Shown one piece after another: positions 47,939 to 58,380 of a stretch of DNA of 64,000 nt; position 1 is the first letter of the stretch, and each line of letters opens with the position of its first letter. This DNA is from Vanessa cardui (lineage: Eukaryota > Arthropoda > Insecta > Lepidoptera > Nymphalidae), in the NCBI RefSeq assembly GCF_905220365.1, contig NC_061132.1, positions 3,906,001 through 3,970,000 of the forward strand. Direction: 5' to 3'. Below the pieces are notes generated by a model. The model searched no databases. It saw nothing but the letters and a program-made list of their open reading frames with translations, and was not told the origin of the DNA. The translations under genes were made by a program, and so were the position numbers.

Positions 47939-50900
47939 CTAGGGGTGATTCCCGGGGTACTGGGACCCCCCTAGTCCCTGCGGCGCCTGTTGAGGCGGCG
48001 GGAGAAGGTGCGCGTAGCGCCTTTTCCTCCTCCCCGGTCGTCTTCTGCGGAGCGAGTCAGCGGCGGCACTCTCTTCCCGCTCCCGCTCCGCGGCTTCCTT
48101 CTGCGACATGACACTTTCGCAGAAGGAGCGCATCTCCGACCAGCACATCTCGCTACCGAGCATGGCATTGATGATGCTCGGCAGCGAAAGGTCTCCGCCC
48201 ATAGTCGCCGCAAGGGTGTGCCTCTGGGGCCCCCACGCAGCACACTCGTACAGGGTGTGGTACGCCGTATCCACTGGCGCACCACACTCGTGGCAGGAGG
48301 GTGTCTCCTCCCGCCGCGCTATCCCGTGCAGGTACTTACCGAAGCATCCGTGTCCAGTAAGTACCTGCGTCATTCTGTACGACAGTGTGCCGTGCTTCCT
48401 CTCGACCCAGCGACTCAAGTGGGGACGGATCGCCTCCACTGTCGCTAGGCCCGCCGTGGGTGACCCCAGATCTTTCTGCCATCGGACGATCAGGGCTTGC
48501 TGGGCTAGAGCCCTGATCCGCCCGATCTCCGCCGACCCTGGAGGTTCGCCGCGGTCCCTCGCCTCGACCCGGAACCGGTACACTTCCGCGAGTACCTCCG
48601 CCTGGAGCTCCCAGGGCGGATCGCCCGCGAGAAGTGTCGCCGCAGTCCACGACACCGTACGGTACCCTCTGATGCCTCTCACCGCTATGACCCTCTGCGG
48701 CTTGCGCAGCAGGGCCCGATTTTTAGTGGTGAGGGCATCTATCCAGATCGGGGCACCGTACAGCGCCATCGACCTCACTACGCCGGAATAGAGACGCCGG
48801 CATAGTGACCCCGGCCCCCCCACATTCGGAAGGAGGCGACCAAGAGCGGCAGCGGCGTTGATGAGCCTCGGGCCGAGATGGATAAAATGCTGCCCGAAAC
48901 TCCATCGACCGTCCAGGATCAGGCCCAGATACTTCATCTGGGCCTGCACCTTGATCACCGTCCCGTGGACGGTGATACTCGCACCTCGTGGGGGTCCTTT
49001 CCGTGGACCGTGGAAGAGGAGGGCCTCCGTTTTGGATATGGAGACCCTCAAGCCCAGCATTTCCATGCGGTCCACGGTGAGAGCCGTTCCGACTTCGGCG
49101 AGGCGAGCCGCCTCCCGGAAGTCCCGCCCAATCGCCGTGACGAGGGTGTCGTCAGCGTAACACAACACCCCCATCCCGGGAAGGACGGGAGCCCGCAGGA
49201 GCCAGTCGAAACCGACGTTCCACAGAATTGGGCCGAGAACCGACCCCTGTGGAAAGCCGCAGCTCACTCGATGCCGGATGAGCCTCCCATCGACCCCCGC
49301 CCAGAGGATCTCCCTGTCCTGGAGGTACGCCTCCAACAGCCTCCTGAGATAGGACGGCACCTCATGATATCGAAGTGCCTCCCGTATAGTCTCAAAGGGG
49401 AGACTGTTGAAGGCGTTAGCCACGTCGAGCGAAACCGCCAAGACGACTTGCCCCTGGGCCACCGCTTCCGTCGTCCGAGTCTTCAGGGCGTCCAAGGCGT
49501 CGACCGTCGACCGGCCTGCCCTGAACCCGTACTGAGCCTGCGAGAGACCCGGACCGACCTCCTCGAGGTGCTGAACGAGACGGGCTGCGAGGATCTTCTC
49601 GAAGAGTTTTCCAGTCTCGTTCAGCAGCACGATTGGCCTGTATGCCGAAGGGGAATCTAACGGCCGACCTTCCTTCGGCAACAGGACCAATTTCCCTTCT
49701 TTCCAAGGCTTCGGAAACTGCCCACTGCACAGACACTCGTCGAACAGCTCCCGAAGCCTTGCACCTAGGTATTCCAGGGCGTCGCATAGAACACGCCCAG
49801 GAACCCCGTCCGGACCCGGCGCCGTCTTCTTGGCCTTCAAGCGACCGAGGGCCATCTCCATTTCCCGCTCCGTGATTAATGGTGAAGCCACTGCGTCTTC
49901 GGTCACGGAGCTGGGGGCCATCTGTGGAGGGACATGCTCGCCTGGGTGGGGAAAGAGTTCCCCGACCAGGCGTAGAAGGAGTTCCGGCGGCAGCGTCTCG
50001 GTGAGAGGGGCGCCTTGGGTGCGGAACTTCCCGCGCACACCGCGGTACGGACGCCCCCACGGGTCGTGATTGAGACCCGCCAGAAGCTCCTCCCTGGCCT
50101 CCTCTTTAGCCTTCCTTATCGCCAGCTGCAGATCTTTTTTCAACTGGCGATAAATGTCTAGCAACTGTCCCTCCAGATCCGTGTCGAGGCCGTTGCGCCT
50201 TCGACAGCGGGCATAGGCCCTCCGCGCCCGGCAGCACGTCGCCCGAAGGTCGGCGATTTCGGGCGACCACCAATAGACGTGCCGGCGCTTTACTCTGCGC
50301 CGGGTCCGAGGCATGGCCGCATCACAGATCTTCTTGAGTGAACTGCGCATGCGGCCCGCCAGTTCCTCTGCGTTTGCGCCCTCCCTCCTCCCTGCGGAAC
50401 CCCACCGCTGCACGATGGCGGCCTCCTTGACCAGCTCTCGATCGACCTGGCCGAGAGACCATCTCGGCAGCGTGGTCGGCACCCTCTGGGATTCCGCCGG
50501 CCTGCGAAAGGTGGAGATCTCGAATCGGATGTAGCGGTGATCCGATAGAGTCTCCGCCTCCTCCTCTACTCTCCAGTTCCGCACTATGCGAGCCACCACA
50601 GGGGTGGCGAATGATACGTCCACCACGGAACCCCCCTGTTGGCGAACGCAGGTATGAACCTGCCCCCTGTTGAGAAGGGACAGGTTGGAGAGCAGGGCCC
50701 ACACTTGAACGGCCCTCCCTCGCGGATTCGTAGCGGGGTTGCCCCAGGCACGCGACTTCGCGTTTAAGTCACCGAGAACCAGTGTCGGTTTCGGCGACTG
50801 CCTGGCCACCGCAGCTCTGACAAAGCCGAGATATGTCTCGAACTCAGCCAGGCTGCGGTTAGGGGAGAAGTACGTACCGACGATGACGTACTTCCCCCAT

Positions 50901-51142
50901 CCCACCACTACGTAGCCCGAGCCCCTCTCGATGAGTGAGAGGGGGGGCCCCGTTCCACTCCTCGCGAGGACCGCCACAGTGCCGTCCACGTCCCCTACCC
51001 AATGAGTTAAGGGAGGAACGTAATAGGGCTCGCAGGCCACAGCCAGGTCAATCCCCCACTCCGCCATGGACTGCAGCAGTAGATCCTGAGCCCCGGCGCA
51101 GTGGTTGAGATTAGTCTGAAGGAAGCTGAAGTCGGCACTCAT
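47939..51142 (-). CDS. R1-clade LINE ORF2: endonuclease and reverse transcriptase
   Basis: Protein of 1067 aa that nicks the target and copies the element RNA into it. The N-terminal APE endonuclease shows QTNLNHC near residue 8, VLGDLNAKSRAWGN near 122 and LSDHRYIRFE near 199. The reverse transcriptase follows, with KKTAPGPDGVPG, YRPIVLLNETGKLFEKIL, QYGFRAGRSTVDAL, GFPQGSVLGPILWN and the catalytic YADD at about 661-664. A C-terminal CxxC...H...C knuckle (CHECGAPVDTAYHTLYEC, about 949-966) is usual in the R1 clade. There is no stop or frameshift. Its start overlaps the end of ORF1 as ATGA, suggesting translation by termination and reinitiation. The other long frames on either strand here are shadows caused by high GC. 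Confidence 0.95.
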   Translation of the reverse strand: MSADFSFLQTNLNHCAGAQDLLLQSMAEWGIDLAVACEPYYVPPLTHWVGDVDGTVAVLARSGTGPPLSLIERGSGYVVVGWGKYVIVGTYFSPNRSLAEFETYLGFVRAAVARQSPKPTLVLGDLNAKSRAWGNPATNPRGRAVQVWALLSNLSLLNRGQVHTCVRQQGGSVVDVSFATPVVARIVRNWRVEEEAETLSDHRYIRFEISTFRRPAESQRVPTTLPRWSLGQVDRELVKEAAIVQRWGSAGRREGANAEELAGRMRSSLKKICDAAMPRTRRRVKRRHVYWWSPEIADLRATCCRARRAYARCRRRNGLDTDLEGQLLDIYRQLKKDLQLAIRKAKEEAREELLAGLNHDPWGRPYRGVRGKFRTQGAPLTETLPPELLLRLVGELFPHPGEHVPPQMAPSSVTEDAVASPLITEREMEMALGRLKAKKTAPGPDGVPGRVLCDALEYLGARLRELFDECLCSGQFPKPWKEGKLVLLPKEGRPLDSPSAYRPIVLLNETGKLFEKILAARLVQHLEEVGPGLSQAQYGFRAGRSTVDALDALKTRTTEAVAQGQVVLAVSLDVANAFNSLPFETIREALRYHEVPSYLRRLLEAYLQDREILWAGVDGRLIRHRVSCGFPQGSVLGPILWNVGFDWLLRAPVLPGMGVLCYADDTLVTAIGRDFREAARLAEVGTALTVDRMEMLGLRVSISKTEALLFHGPRKGPPRGASITVHGTVIKVQAQMKYLGLILDGRWSFGQHFIHLGPRLINAAAALGRLLPNVGGPGSLCRRLYSGVVRSMALYGAPIWIDALTTKNRALLRKPQRVIAVRGIRGYRTVSWTAATLLAGDPPWELQAEVLAEVYRFRVEARDRGEPPGSAEIGRIRALAQQALIVRWQKDLGSPTAGLATVEAIRPHLSRWVERKHGTLSYRMTQVLTGHGCFGKYLHGIARREETPSCHECGAPVDTAYHTLYECAAWGPQRHTLAATMGGDLSLPSIINAMLGSEMCWSEMRSFCESVMSQKEAAEREREESAAADSLRRRRPGRRKRRYAHLLPPPQQAPQGLGGSQYPGNHP

Positions 51143-53067
51143 GTTGACATTGCAGCTTCCTCCTCGGCCTGGCGCCGTCCAACGTTGTTGGTGGTCTGGG
51201 TAGCTAGGACCACCTTACCTTTCGTGATGGGGGGGCTACATTCTTTCGACCCCATCACGTGCCCGGAGGGCTTTCCGGCTTCTGCGCACACCGCGCAGCG
51301 CAGCTTCCCGGTGCATTCAGCCGATTTATGACCTTCAACGCCGCACCGGAAGCAAAGGTTCCCTCGATCCGCATTGAATGGGCATAATATTCTAGTATGG
51401 CCAAGGCCCATGCACTTGTAGCAGCGCAAAGGGCGCTGCTCTAGCACGCATACCCTGGCCGAGCTCCACCCAACCAAGAGACGACCGGCGTCAGACAGTT
51501 TCTTCGCCGCAGCTATTGGACATGTCACGCGGACCATACCCATGTAACCGGGCCCACGTGCAATCTCTCCACATCTTAGGTCTTCAGGGGCACAATTCCC
51601 CTCGCGGGCGACTGCGGCGATAATCTTATCTTTGGTGACGGAGTCATCTAGCCCCATCACCTTAATGTCCACTTTTTTTACGGGATGAACGACGCTGGCC
51701 ACCCCATCCAACACTGTGCGGAGCTTATCGGCTAGTTTTTCGGCCTGGTCCGACTGTGATCTCGGCAGCTCCAGCACCCTGGCTCCCGTCGCGGAGCGTC
51801 GGACTTTTAACCCTCCATTGATGCCGAGTTCTTGCAGTTTAATGCCTTGCTCAGCGCGCTCCAAGATCTGAGCATATGTGACACCTTTCTGCTCCGCTTC
51901 TGGCTGCAGCGTAACCACTACTGCAGCTGTGCGAGGAGCAGTCAGCTTAGGCTTGGCCGCTTGAGGTGTCTTAAGCACCGTGTTCGCCACCGTGGCATTT
52001 GTTCCAGCCGGAGAGTGAGCCTGTTTCCCCTTCTTCCCCTTTTTTACTACAGTGGACCAGGACATTTCCTGGACCACCTGAGGCGGAATTGTCTCCGACA
52101 TGAGCGAGGCGCTTGAACAGCCAGCAACAGGTGCCGGTGGGGCAGCTGGTGGAACCCGCTTAGGTAGGGGTGCAGAAGTCAGCGGTGGAGCCGAATTGAC
52201 TGCCTGCGCTCGGGACACAGCAATTTGCTGTGCTGATTCCCGCCTCTTATCAGCAGCTAATGGTGGGCGCTGTATTTTAGCCGGAGGAAGGCGTTCCTCC
52301 AATTCGGCAAATCGGGCGTTGATCATAACGCCTATCGACGATATAATTGAGGCTTTTATATTATCCACCGCCCGAGCATCGAGTGCAGAGCTGGTGGATG
52401 CCTCATTGACCACAGCGACCTTGGACCGCATCTCCGCAAAATCGCGACGGTGAGCCTTCACCTCGGCCTTGAGGCTGTCCACCTCTTTGCGCAGGCGTCC
52501 ATTATCAGCGCGGAGCTTTCGAGTCTCCTCGGCTTCCGTCCGAGACGCTAAGGCATCTACAATGGCCTGTAGTGCAGCCGCCGACTCCCTCAACTTTTTG
52601 CCAAATCCTCCTTTTAAATTGGAGGACTTTTGTGCCACCTCCAAAATGAGGGCTGCGCTTCGACCAGCCTGTGCGCGAAGTTCCTCGGCGCCCATTTTTG
52701 TGGGATCCTTGGTGTGGACATCTGAGGAAGAAGATTCCTCGGAGTCCAAAACAGCCTGAGGAGGTTCCTTTCGAAACGCTCGACTACGAAGCGATCGTTC
52801 GAAGGCCTCCTCTCTAGCCTCACTGGCCTTGGCCTTCAGCTCGGCCTTAGCCCGAGCGAGACCACTTCCACGACCTTTGGTGGTTTTGCCGCGAAGAGCA
52901 GGCTTGCTTTTTGCAGCTATCCTCGTCTCCGTCTCCGTATCGGAATCGGAGTTAAAAATAGTGAGGCCCTCGTACGGCCTTTTTCGCCGAATTAGGGCAT
53001 CCGACGATAATTCGGTGTCGACTTCCATCGCCGAGAACAAACAACATAAAAATAAACAACCAAACAA
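51139..53067 (-). CDS. R1-clade LINE ORF1: Gag-like RNA-binding protein
   Basis: Protein of 642 aa expected to coat the element RNA. The C-terminal part carries three zinc knuckles: CYKCMGLGHTRILC (about 549-562), CFRCGVEGHKSAEC (about 572-585) and a longer CAVC...H...C (about 591-610). This triple arrangement is usual for ORF1 of R1-type LINEs. The N-terminal half is rich in charged residues and Ala with heptad-like stretches (LRADNGRLRKEVDSLKAEVK), probably a coiled coil. The start could also be at the MEVDTELSSDAL methionine, 13 residues in. The ORF is fully open. Confidence 0.93.
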   Translation of the reverse strand: MFGCLFLCCLFSAMEVDTELSSDALIRRKRPYEGLTIFNSDSDTETETRIAAKSKPALRGKTTKGRGSGLARAKAELKAKASEAREEAFERSLRSRAFRKEPPQAVLDSEESSSSDVHTKDPTKMGAEELRAQAGRSAALILEVAQKSSNLKGGFGKKLRESAAALQAIVDALASRTEAEETRKLRADNGRLRKEVDSLKAEVKAHRRDFAEMRSKVAVVNEASTSSALDARAVDNIKASIISSIGVMINARFAELEERLPPAKIQRPPLAADKRRESAQQIAVSRAQAVNSAPPLTSAPLPKRVPPAAPPAPVAGCSSASLMSETIPPQVVQEMSWSTVVKKGKKGKQAHSPAGTNATVANTVLKTPQAAKPKLTAPRTAAVVVTLQPEAEQKGVTYAQILERAEQGIKLQELGINGGLKVRRSATGARVLELPRSQSDQAEKLADKLRTVLDGVASVVHPVKKVDIKVMGLDDSVTKDKIIAAVAREGNCAPEDLRCGEIARGPGYMGMVRVTCPIAAAKKLSDAGRLLVGWSSARVCVLEQRPLRCYKCMGLGHTRILCPFNADRGNLCFRCGVEGHKSAECTGKLRCAVCAEAGKPSGHVMGSKECSPPITKGKVVLATQTTNNVGRRQAEEEAAMST

Positions 53068-53321
53068 ACAATATATGTATTTATATTAATATAAATACAT
53101 AAAACTGAAACAATAAATACGATCTAAAAAGACCAATTCACAACAACAAAACCAATCCGTAAGCAAAACAAGTGTCCGATAAACAAAGCAAATAGTCGAG
53201 ATGTGACGTCAGAGATAACGAAAACCAGTTTCAAAGCCAGATGTCGTTTAAATTCCTCAAGTCGTAATATTTAGTCGCAGTATCCAACACAACCTCCGTC
53301 GAAGACGTCCAAACGTTGAAT

Positions 53322-53337
53322 CTTTTTAGGAACACCA
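53322..53337. repeat. Target-site duplication, right
   Basis: CTTTTTAGGAACACCA, identical to the left copy, bounds the 5' end of the R1-clade element. Confidence 0.9.
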
Positions 53338-53404
53338 GCTTATTCCTTCCAAAATACAATCCCGAAAGATTGTGAGGAAGATTGATTGAACTTTTTTACT
53401 CTTG

Positions 53405-53575
53405 TGCACATTTTTACACATGTGACAAATTTCATAGAAATTCTGCCACATGTGTATTCCACCAATCCGCATTGGAACAGCGTGGTGGAATATGTTCCAA
53501 ACTTTCTCCTCTAAGGGAGAGGAGGCCTTTAGCCCAGCAGTGGGAATTTACAGGCTCTTGTTGTTGTTTGTAATA
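53405..53575 (+). mobile_element. SINE fragment, plus strand
   Basis: CACATGTGACAAATTTCATA, GTGGTGGAATATGTTCCAAA and CCCAGCAGTGGGAATTTACA followed by TTGTTGTTTG are the reverse complement of the SINE body at 16284. The tRNA-like head is missing. Confidence 0.7.
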
Positions 53576-53628
53576 TCACATACATGTTGTCCAATATCTA
53601 TTATATTATTGCGTAAATTTTGTTTCAG

Positions 53629-55028
53629 AACCTGTTTCAGCGTCTACAAGTCGCTCAGTGTGTCAACGTGTCAGCGATCTAACGAAAGGATATGTGTCTA
53701 TTTGCGGTTTAGTCAAGCAACTGAACGCGTTACACAGCGCTGTCCTTTTTGTAATATTATCAGCGAATACTCTGCTGTTAATGTTCAACTTCAATTTAAT
53801 TGACGTTTTTATTCTATTCAGTATGTTATTTTATTACTACGGTATTTATTGATTCACCTTTAACGTTGATCATTAAAAAAATATAAATCCATTTTTGATT
53901 AAAGAAATGATTTTATTTCTTATAATATAATAATAGTTGTCGCCAGCGGCTTTGTTCGCGTTAGATTGGTTGTCACGTGTCAGGCAAAAAAGTAGCCAAT
54001 GTCCTTTCTTGGAGTCCAAGTTTGCTTCATACCAAATTTCAACCAATTCGGTTCAGCGGTTTGGTCGTGAACATACAGACAGACAGAGTTACTTTCACAT
54101 TCACAATATTAATGTAGATTATGAAAAATTGGATAATCTCTTTTGTGTTTCGTAGCAGGGGAAACTCATCAACGAATAAACATTATTCTTCAGTTGATTT
54201 GGTGTGCAAAATTTTTGGTTACAATTTTGCTATTTATCGAACCTTGGCACCAAATACAGGAGGAGGTAATATTAAATGAACTATATCGTCTGAGAACGAC
54301 TTGCCTCTTCATGTCTTTGGCCTTGTTTAATAATAACGAAATTTTCTTTTCAGGTGACTGAGATACAAATAGTTCTGACCAAGCTCATACATAACTTGAC
54401 GCCTGCTGGGAAGTCCATCCCTCTGAAACTGGACCTGATGTTCAAACAACTCCTTCTGAACCAGCCAAGTATATCGCCACTGGGAATGTTCACAGTACAG
54501 CGAATACTTTTTATTAAGGTACTTTTAACATTGCTTTTATAGACTTAACTAATGTAAGTCAAGAAACAACACCAAGTAATTAAATCTTTATATGATCTGT
54601 ATTAAGATAAATATGTTTTATAACTTAAAAGGTTTGGATCTATTTAACCTTTCCAAGATTTCGAATGGGAAGTTTGTAGTTCTAAGAAAGATCCGACCCG
54701 ACCCAACACCACACGGGTGCCATGCTGATACTAAATATAGTGGAGAATGTCTAAATGATCAGTGTTTCTTTACTATATTGTCCACGTATACAAAAACCTT
54801 CCTCTCGAATCACTCCATCAATTAAAAATAACAAATGTTGAATTCCAAAAAAAATCATTAAAAATGTTTTTAAGTTAATCATTAAATGTTTTAAAAATAT
54901 TTATTTTCTACATATATATTAACAATATTTTTTATATATTTTAGACCATTAGTTTTGTAACTACGTACAGCCTGTTACTAATACAGTTTACAAAAAATCG
55001 ACGGAAGAAATATGCACACAGTCATTGA
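53629..55028 (+). pseudogene. GR C2, exons 5-8 only
   Basis: Exons 53629-53820, 54156-54265, 54354-54518 and 54945-55028 join in phases 1, 0, 0 and are fully open. They encode VSDLTKGYVSICGLVKQL (like exon 5 of C1), WCAKFLVTILLFIEPWHQI, IPLKLDLMFKQLLLNQ and the end signature TYSLLLIQF, then a basic tail. Counterparts of exons 1-4 are not found upstream: 53338-53628 holds only a SINE piece, and left of the R1-clade element lie a foldback and D1 on the other strand. I call it a 5'-truncated copy. Lack of any lesion in four exons is odd for a relic, so exons lost by assembly or unrecognised remain possible. Confidence 0.75.
53938..54120 (+). repeat. Dispersed repeat in C2 intron 5
   Basis: GTCGCCAGCGGCTTTGTTCG, ATACCAAATTTCAACCAATT, GGTTCAGCGGTTTGGTCGTG and ACAGACAGACAGAGTTACTT are a familiar string of words in lepidopteran introns. 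A shorter relic lies near 20085-20110. Confidence 0.6.
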
Positions 55029-55304
55029 CTTGAATTTTCATTATTGAACTCTATACGAAGATGTTCATATGTTTGGATTGAACAATGTGACCAGAGCTAT
55101 TATAAATTTGGATGAATGTTTGTGTTTTAAAAAAAATTAAATAATTATTGAAAGGTAATGTTATTCAGAGAAAATAAAAAATAAAATGTATTTTTTTACA
55201 TTCTACGTTGTTTTATTACTGTTTTTTAATTCATAAAAATCTATAACATCGTTAAAAGATATGTATTAGTGTCTAAGGTTTTTCTAAAAATTCTACTCAA
55301 ATTT

Positions 55305-55556
55305 TACAAAAGAGAGCAATCCGGTCTATTTATAATCTTGGAGCTAGAGACTCTCTTCGGGGTATTTTTAACAAAGTAGGAATACTCACTGTTGCGTCGC
55401 AATATATTTACAATATCATGTATATTCACAGTGAAATTGATCACTTTGATAAAATCAGCGTTAATCATTGCATATGCACTAAAAGTAAGGATAAGCTTAT
55501 AACGCCACGTTTCCGACTCACAAAGTCAATAAATCTTTCTTGTGGCAAGGTATCCG
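55305..55556 (+). mobile_element. C-terminal scrap of a LINE reverse transcriptase
   Basis: The plus strand encodes QKRAIRSIYNLGARDSLRGI followed by ILTVASQYIYNIMYI and LITPRFRLTKS, a pattern found after the reverse transcriptase domain of jockey-like LINEs. It is cut off by the next repeat. Confidence 0.65.
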
Positions 55557-57005
55557 TTTTCAACCGACTTCCAAAAGGAGGAGGTTATCAATTCGTCTGT
55601 ATTTTTTTTTTTTTTTTTTTTTTATGTTTGTGACCTCATAACTTTTCACTGGGTGGACCGATTTTGATAATTTTTTTTTTGTTTGAAAGGTAGTGCTTCC
55701 CGTGGGGTCCCATTTTTTTATTTTTTTTTTCCGATGATGGTATCCATGTGAAAACGACATAAGTCTTAAATTTGCATTATGTATATTCGCAACAAATAGG
55801 TGAATAACTGAAAATCACGTTAACCAATTTTGATAATTCTTTTTTTATTATAAAATATATACTTCAAGGGTAATTTGGTGAAAGTTTGGTAAGGTTCTGA
55901 GCACAGGATCCATGACAAAGTAACGGAACGGAAGGGAACGGAACAATTCTGAGGAGCACGTTAGCGATACTCGGTCGAATCTTTTATTTATAGGTTATTT
56001 GGATATTTGAGTCACCTTCCGTAATGTGGTTATGTTTATGTAATTATCATAGTCGAATATTATAATCAACTAGCTACCCACCCCGGCTTCGCACGGGTGC
56101 AATACTGATACTAAATATACTACAGAATTTGTTTATATACGACATCACATCGCAAACTTCTAAAATTATCAGTGTTTCTTTACTATATTGTTCATGTATT
56201 ATATACACAAACCTTCCCCTTGAATCACACTATCTTTTAAAAAAAACCGCATCAAAATCCGTTGCGTAGATTTAAAGATATAGGGACAGAGAAAGCGACT
56301 TTGTTTTATACTATGTAGTGTTGGAACTCCTATACGGCTCGCAGTTAGGGTGCGATATGGGGCAGAATTTCTTACTATCTTTAATCAAATTTTGTGTATG
56401 TGATGTGATGTCATATGATGTACGAAATATAGTTGGTCTTTTTCAAAGTTTTTTTGCTGAGTTCGATTACAGCTCTTTCGAGGGATCCTTGTAGTTTACG
56501 CCGCGTGACGTATTAAATCCGCATTTTCGAAAGTCTCTTTTTGCTTATTCGCAAGTTTCCTTTGAAATTGTCCTCGAAGTAGTTTCTGACTCATATAAAC
56601 GGAACGCTTAATCTAGCCATAATAAGAAAAATTATTTAGGCAACACCTGCTTCACGTAAAATCAAAAAATTAATAAAAATTTTAACAAAAATAAAAACCG
56701 ACTTCAAACAAAACACAATTTTAAAACAAATGAATATGCACTAAAAAGTGATACAAATAATCGCGTATTCAACATATTTTTTAGAGTCCTCCTAAGTAAA
56801 ATGAAATGAAAAATATTAGACTACTTAAAAGTTGATTTACGATTATATAATGTAGTTATAATTATTGCTATATTTGGAGTCGGTTTGGACTCTAAAAAAT
56901 ATGTTGAATACGCAATTATTTTTGTTTCTTTTGAGTGCATATTCAGTTGCTTTAAAATAGAGTTTTGTTTGAAGTCGGTTTTTCTTTTTGTTAAAATTTT
57001 TATTT
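55557..57005 (+). repeat. AACCGACTTC-type repeat, copy 3
   Basis: Same orientation and word order as copy 2, without the mariner. The foldback at 56670-57000 is shortened: the spacer and much of one arm are missing. The unoccupied mariner site is at about 55980-55997. Confidence 0.75.
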
Positions 57006-57189
57006 ATTATAATAAAATTCCGCAGAAATTTTTAACTTTGCCGTTTCGTTAATTCAAATCGTTTTGGTACAAAAGGCATATTTTGTTCTATCCATTAGGG
57101 TTTTGTATGTAATGTAAGCACAAAAAAAATTATAAATTTACGACATTACATTAGAAACTTTTAAAATTATCAGTGTTACTTTTTTTTTG

Positions 57190-57480
57190 TATAAAGTTTG
57201 GCGGACGAGCATATGGGCCACCTAATGGTAAGTGGTCACCATCACCCATAGACAATGACACTGTAAGAAATATTACAATTCCTTACATCGTCAATATGCC
57301 ACCAAACTTGGGAACTAAGATGTCATGTCCCTTATGATCGTAGTTACACTGGCTCACTCACCCTTCAGACCGGAACACAACAATACTGAGTACTGTTATT
57401 TGACGGTAGAATAACTGATGAGTGGGTGGTACCTACCCAGACGGGCTTGCACTAAGCCCTACCACCAAATAACTATATTG
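57190..57480 (+). repeat. Dispersed repeat, fullest local copy
   Basis: Landmarks are CCTAATGGTAAGTGGTCACC, TACACTGGCTCACTCACCCT, CCGGAACACAACAATACTGA and CCTACCCAGACGGGCTTGCA. Related pieces are at 10855-11000 and 19565-19740. Short, non-coding and common in Lepidoptera; class not certain. Confidence 0.65.
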
Positions 57481-57867
57481 TCTATATATTATATACAAAA
57501 ACCTTCATCTCGAATAACTCTATCTATTAAAAAAAACCGCAACAAAATCAGTTGCGTAGTTTTAAAGATTTAAGCGTACAAAGGGAAATAGGGACAGAAA
57601 AAGTGACTTTGCTTTATACTATGTAAAGAAGTCGTAGATATTAGGTATTAGTGAAATTTACTAATTAGAAGTGAAAGAAAGTAAATAGTTAATACATTAC
57701 TTACTTGATTTAAGTGGTAATTACACTGTCGAACATTAACCCTGAGTTTTGAACATCCACGGTAGCACGTGAAAGCGATCCTGGTTTTTTTAATAAATAT
57801 CCGGTGTACCAGAGTTCGTTCTAGGGAAACGCGTACCGCGGTTTTACATTACATTTATTACATTAAC

Positions 57868-57945
57868 AGCCTGAAATTTTCCCATTGCTGGGCTAGAGCA
57901 TCCTCTCCTTTTAAGGAGAAGGTTTGGAACTTTCCAGCGAGGAAG
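57868..57945 (-). mobile_element. SINE tail fragment
   Basis: CAGCCTGAAATTTTCCCATT and TTTTAAGGAGAAGGTTTGGA match the SINE body; the rest is absent. Confidence 0.6.
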
Positions 57946-58080
57946 GCTTTCCAACAAGATAAAAAAATTACTTATTGAATAGAAATATACAAGCATTGTT
58001 TCTTGGCATGAAACAATCGCCTGTATGTTGAATTCGTATCACTAAGTGTTCAGTCGGTGTATAAAGTAAAAGTTAAATAA

Positions 58081-58380
58081 CAGCCCGTAAATTTCCTACT
58101 GCTGGGTTAAGGCCTCCTCTTCTATTAAGGAGAGGGTTTGGAACATATTCCAAATCGCTGCTACATTGCGGATTGGTGGAATGCACATGGGGCAGAATTT
58201 CGATGAAATTAGACACATGCACGTTTCTTCACGATGTTTTCCTTCGCCGCCGAGCACGAGATAGATTATAAACACAAATTAAGCACATATATATAGTTGC
58301 TATAGATGATTGCCTGGGTTTGACCGAAATAGTCGGTTAAGATGCACCCGCTCCAACTACTGGGCCATCTCAGTCGGTAA
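58081..58380 (-). mobile_element. tRNA-derived SINE, nearly full length
   Basis: On the minus strand it starts CTGAGATGGCCCAGTAGTTG (A-box-like), then GGTCAAACCCAGGCA (B-box-like) about 45 bases on. The shared body ends with TAGGAAATTTACGGGCTG. The two boxes support an RNA polymerase III promoter of tRNA origin. Confidence 0.75.

Larger units (their letters stand above)
47690..53321 (-). mobile_element. Complete R1-clade LINE, 5.6 kb
   Basis: Two long open reading frames on the minus strand, a 5' untranslated region of about 250 bases (53068-53321), a GC-rich 3' region (47717-47938) and a poly(A) tail seen as 27 T at 47690-47716. Exact 16-bp target duplications flank it. GC content is far above the surroundings. 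Everything needed for retrotransposition appears present, so the insertion is recent. The target is not 28S rDNA. Confidence 0.93.

Noticed and set aside
48878..49660. Long plus-strand open frame (260 codons) and several other frames of 70-230 codons on both strands in 47.9-51.1 kb
   Set aside because: They overlap ORF2 of the R1-clade element and arise from its high GC content; none shows a domain.
47690..53321. R1 element in 28S rDNA
   Set aside because: Neither flank contains rRNA sequence; both are ordinary AT-rich DNA with a 16-bp duplication.
55557..57005. CRISPR-like or satellite array in the repeat copies
   Set aside because: The copies are dispersed single units without regular spacing; nothing in the window has direct repeats with unique spacers.
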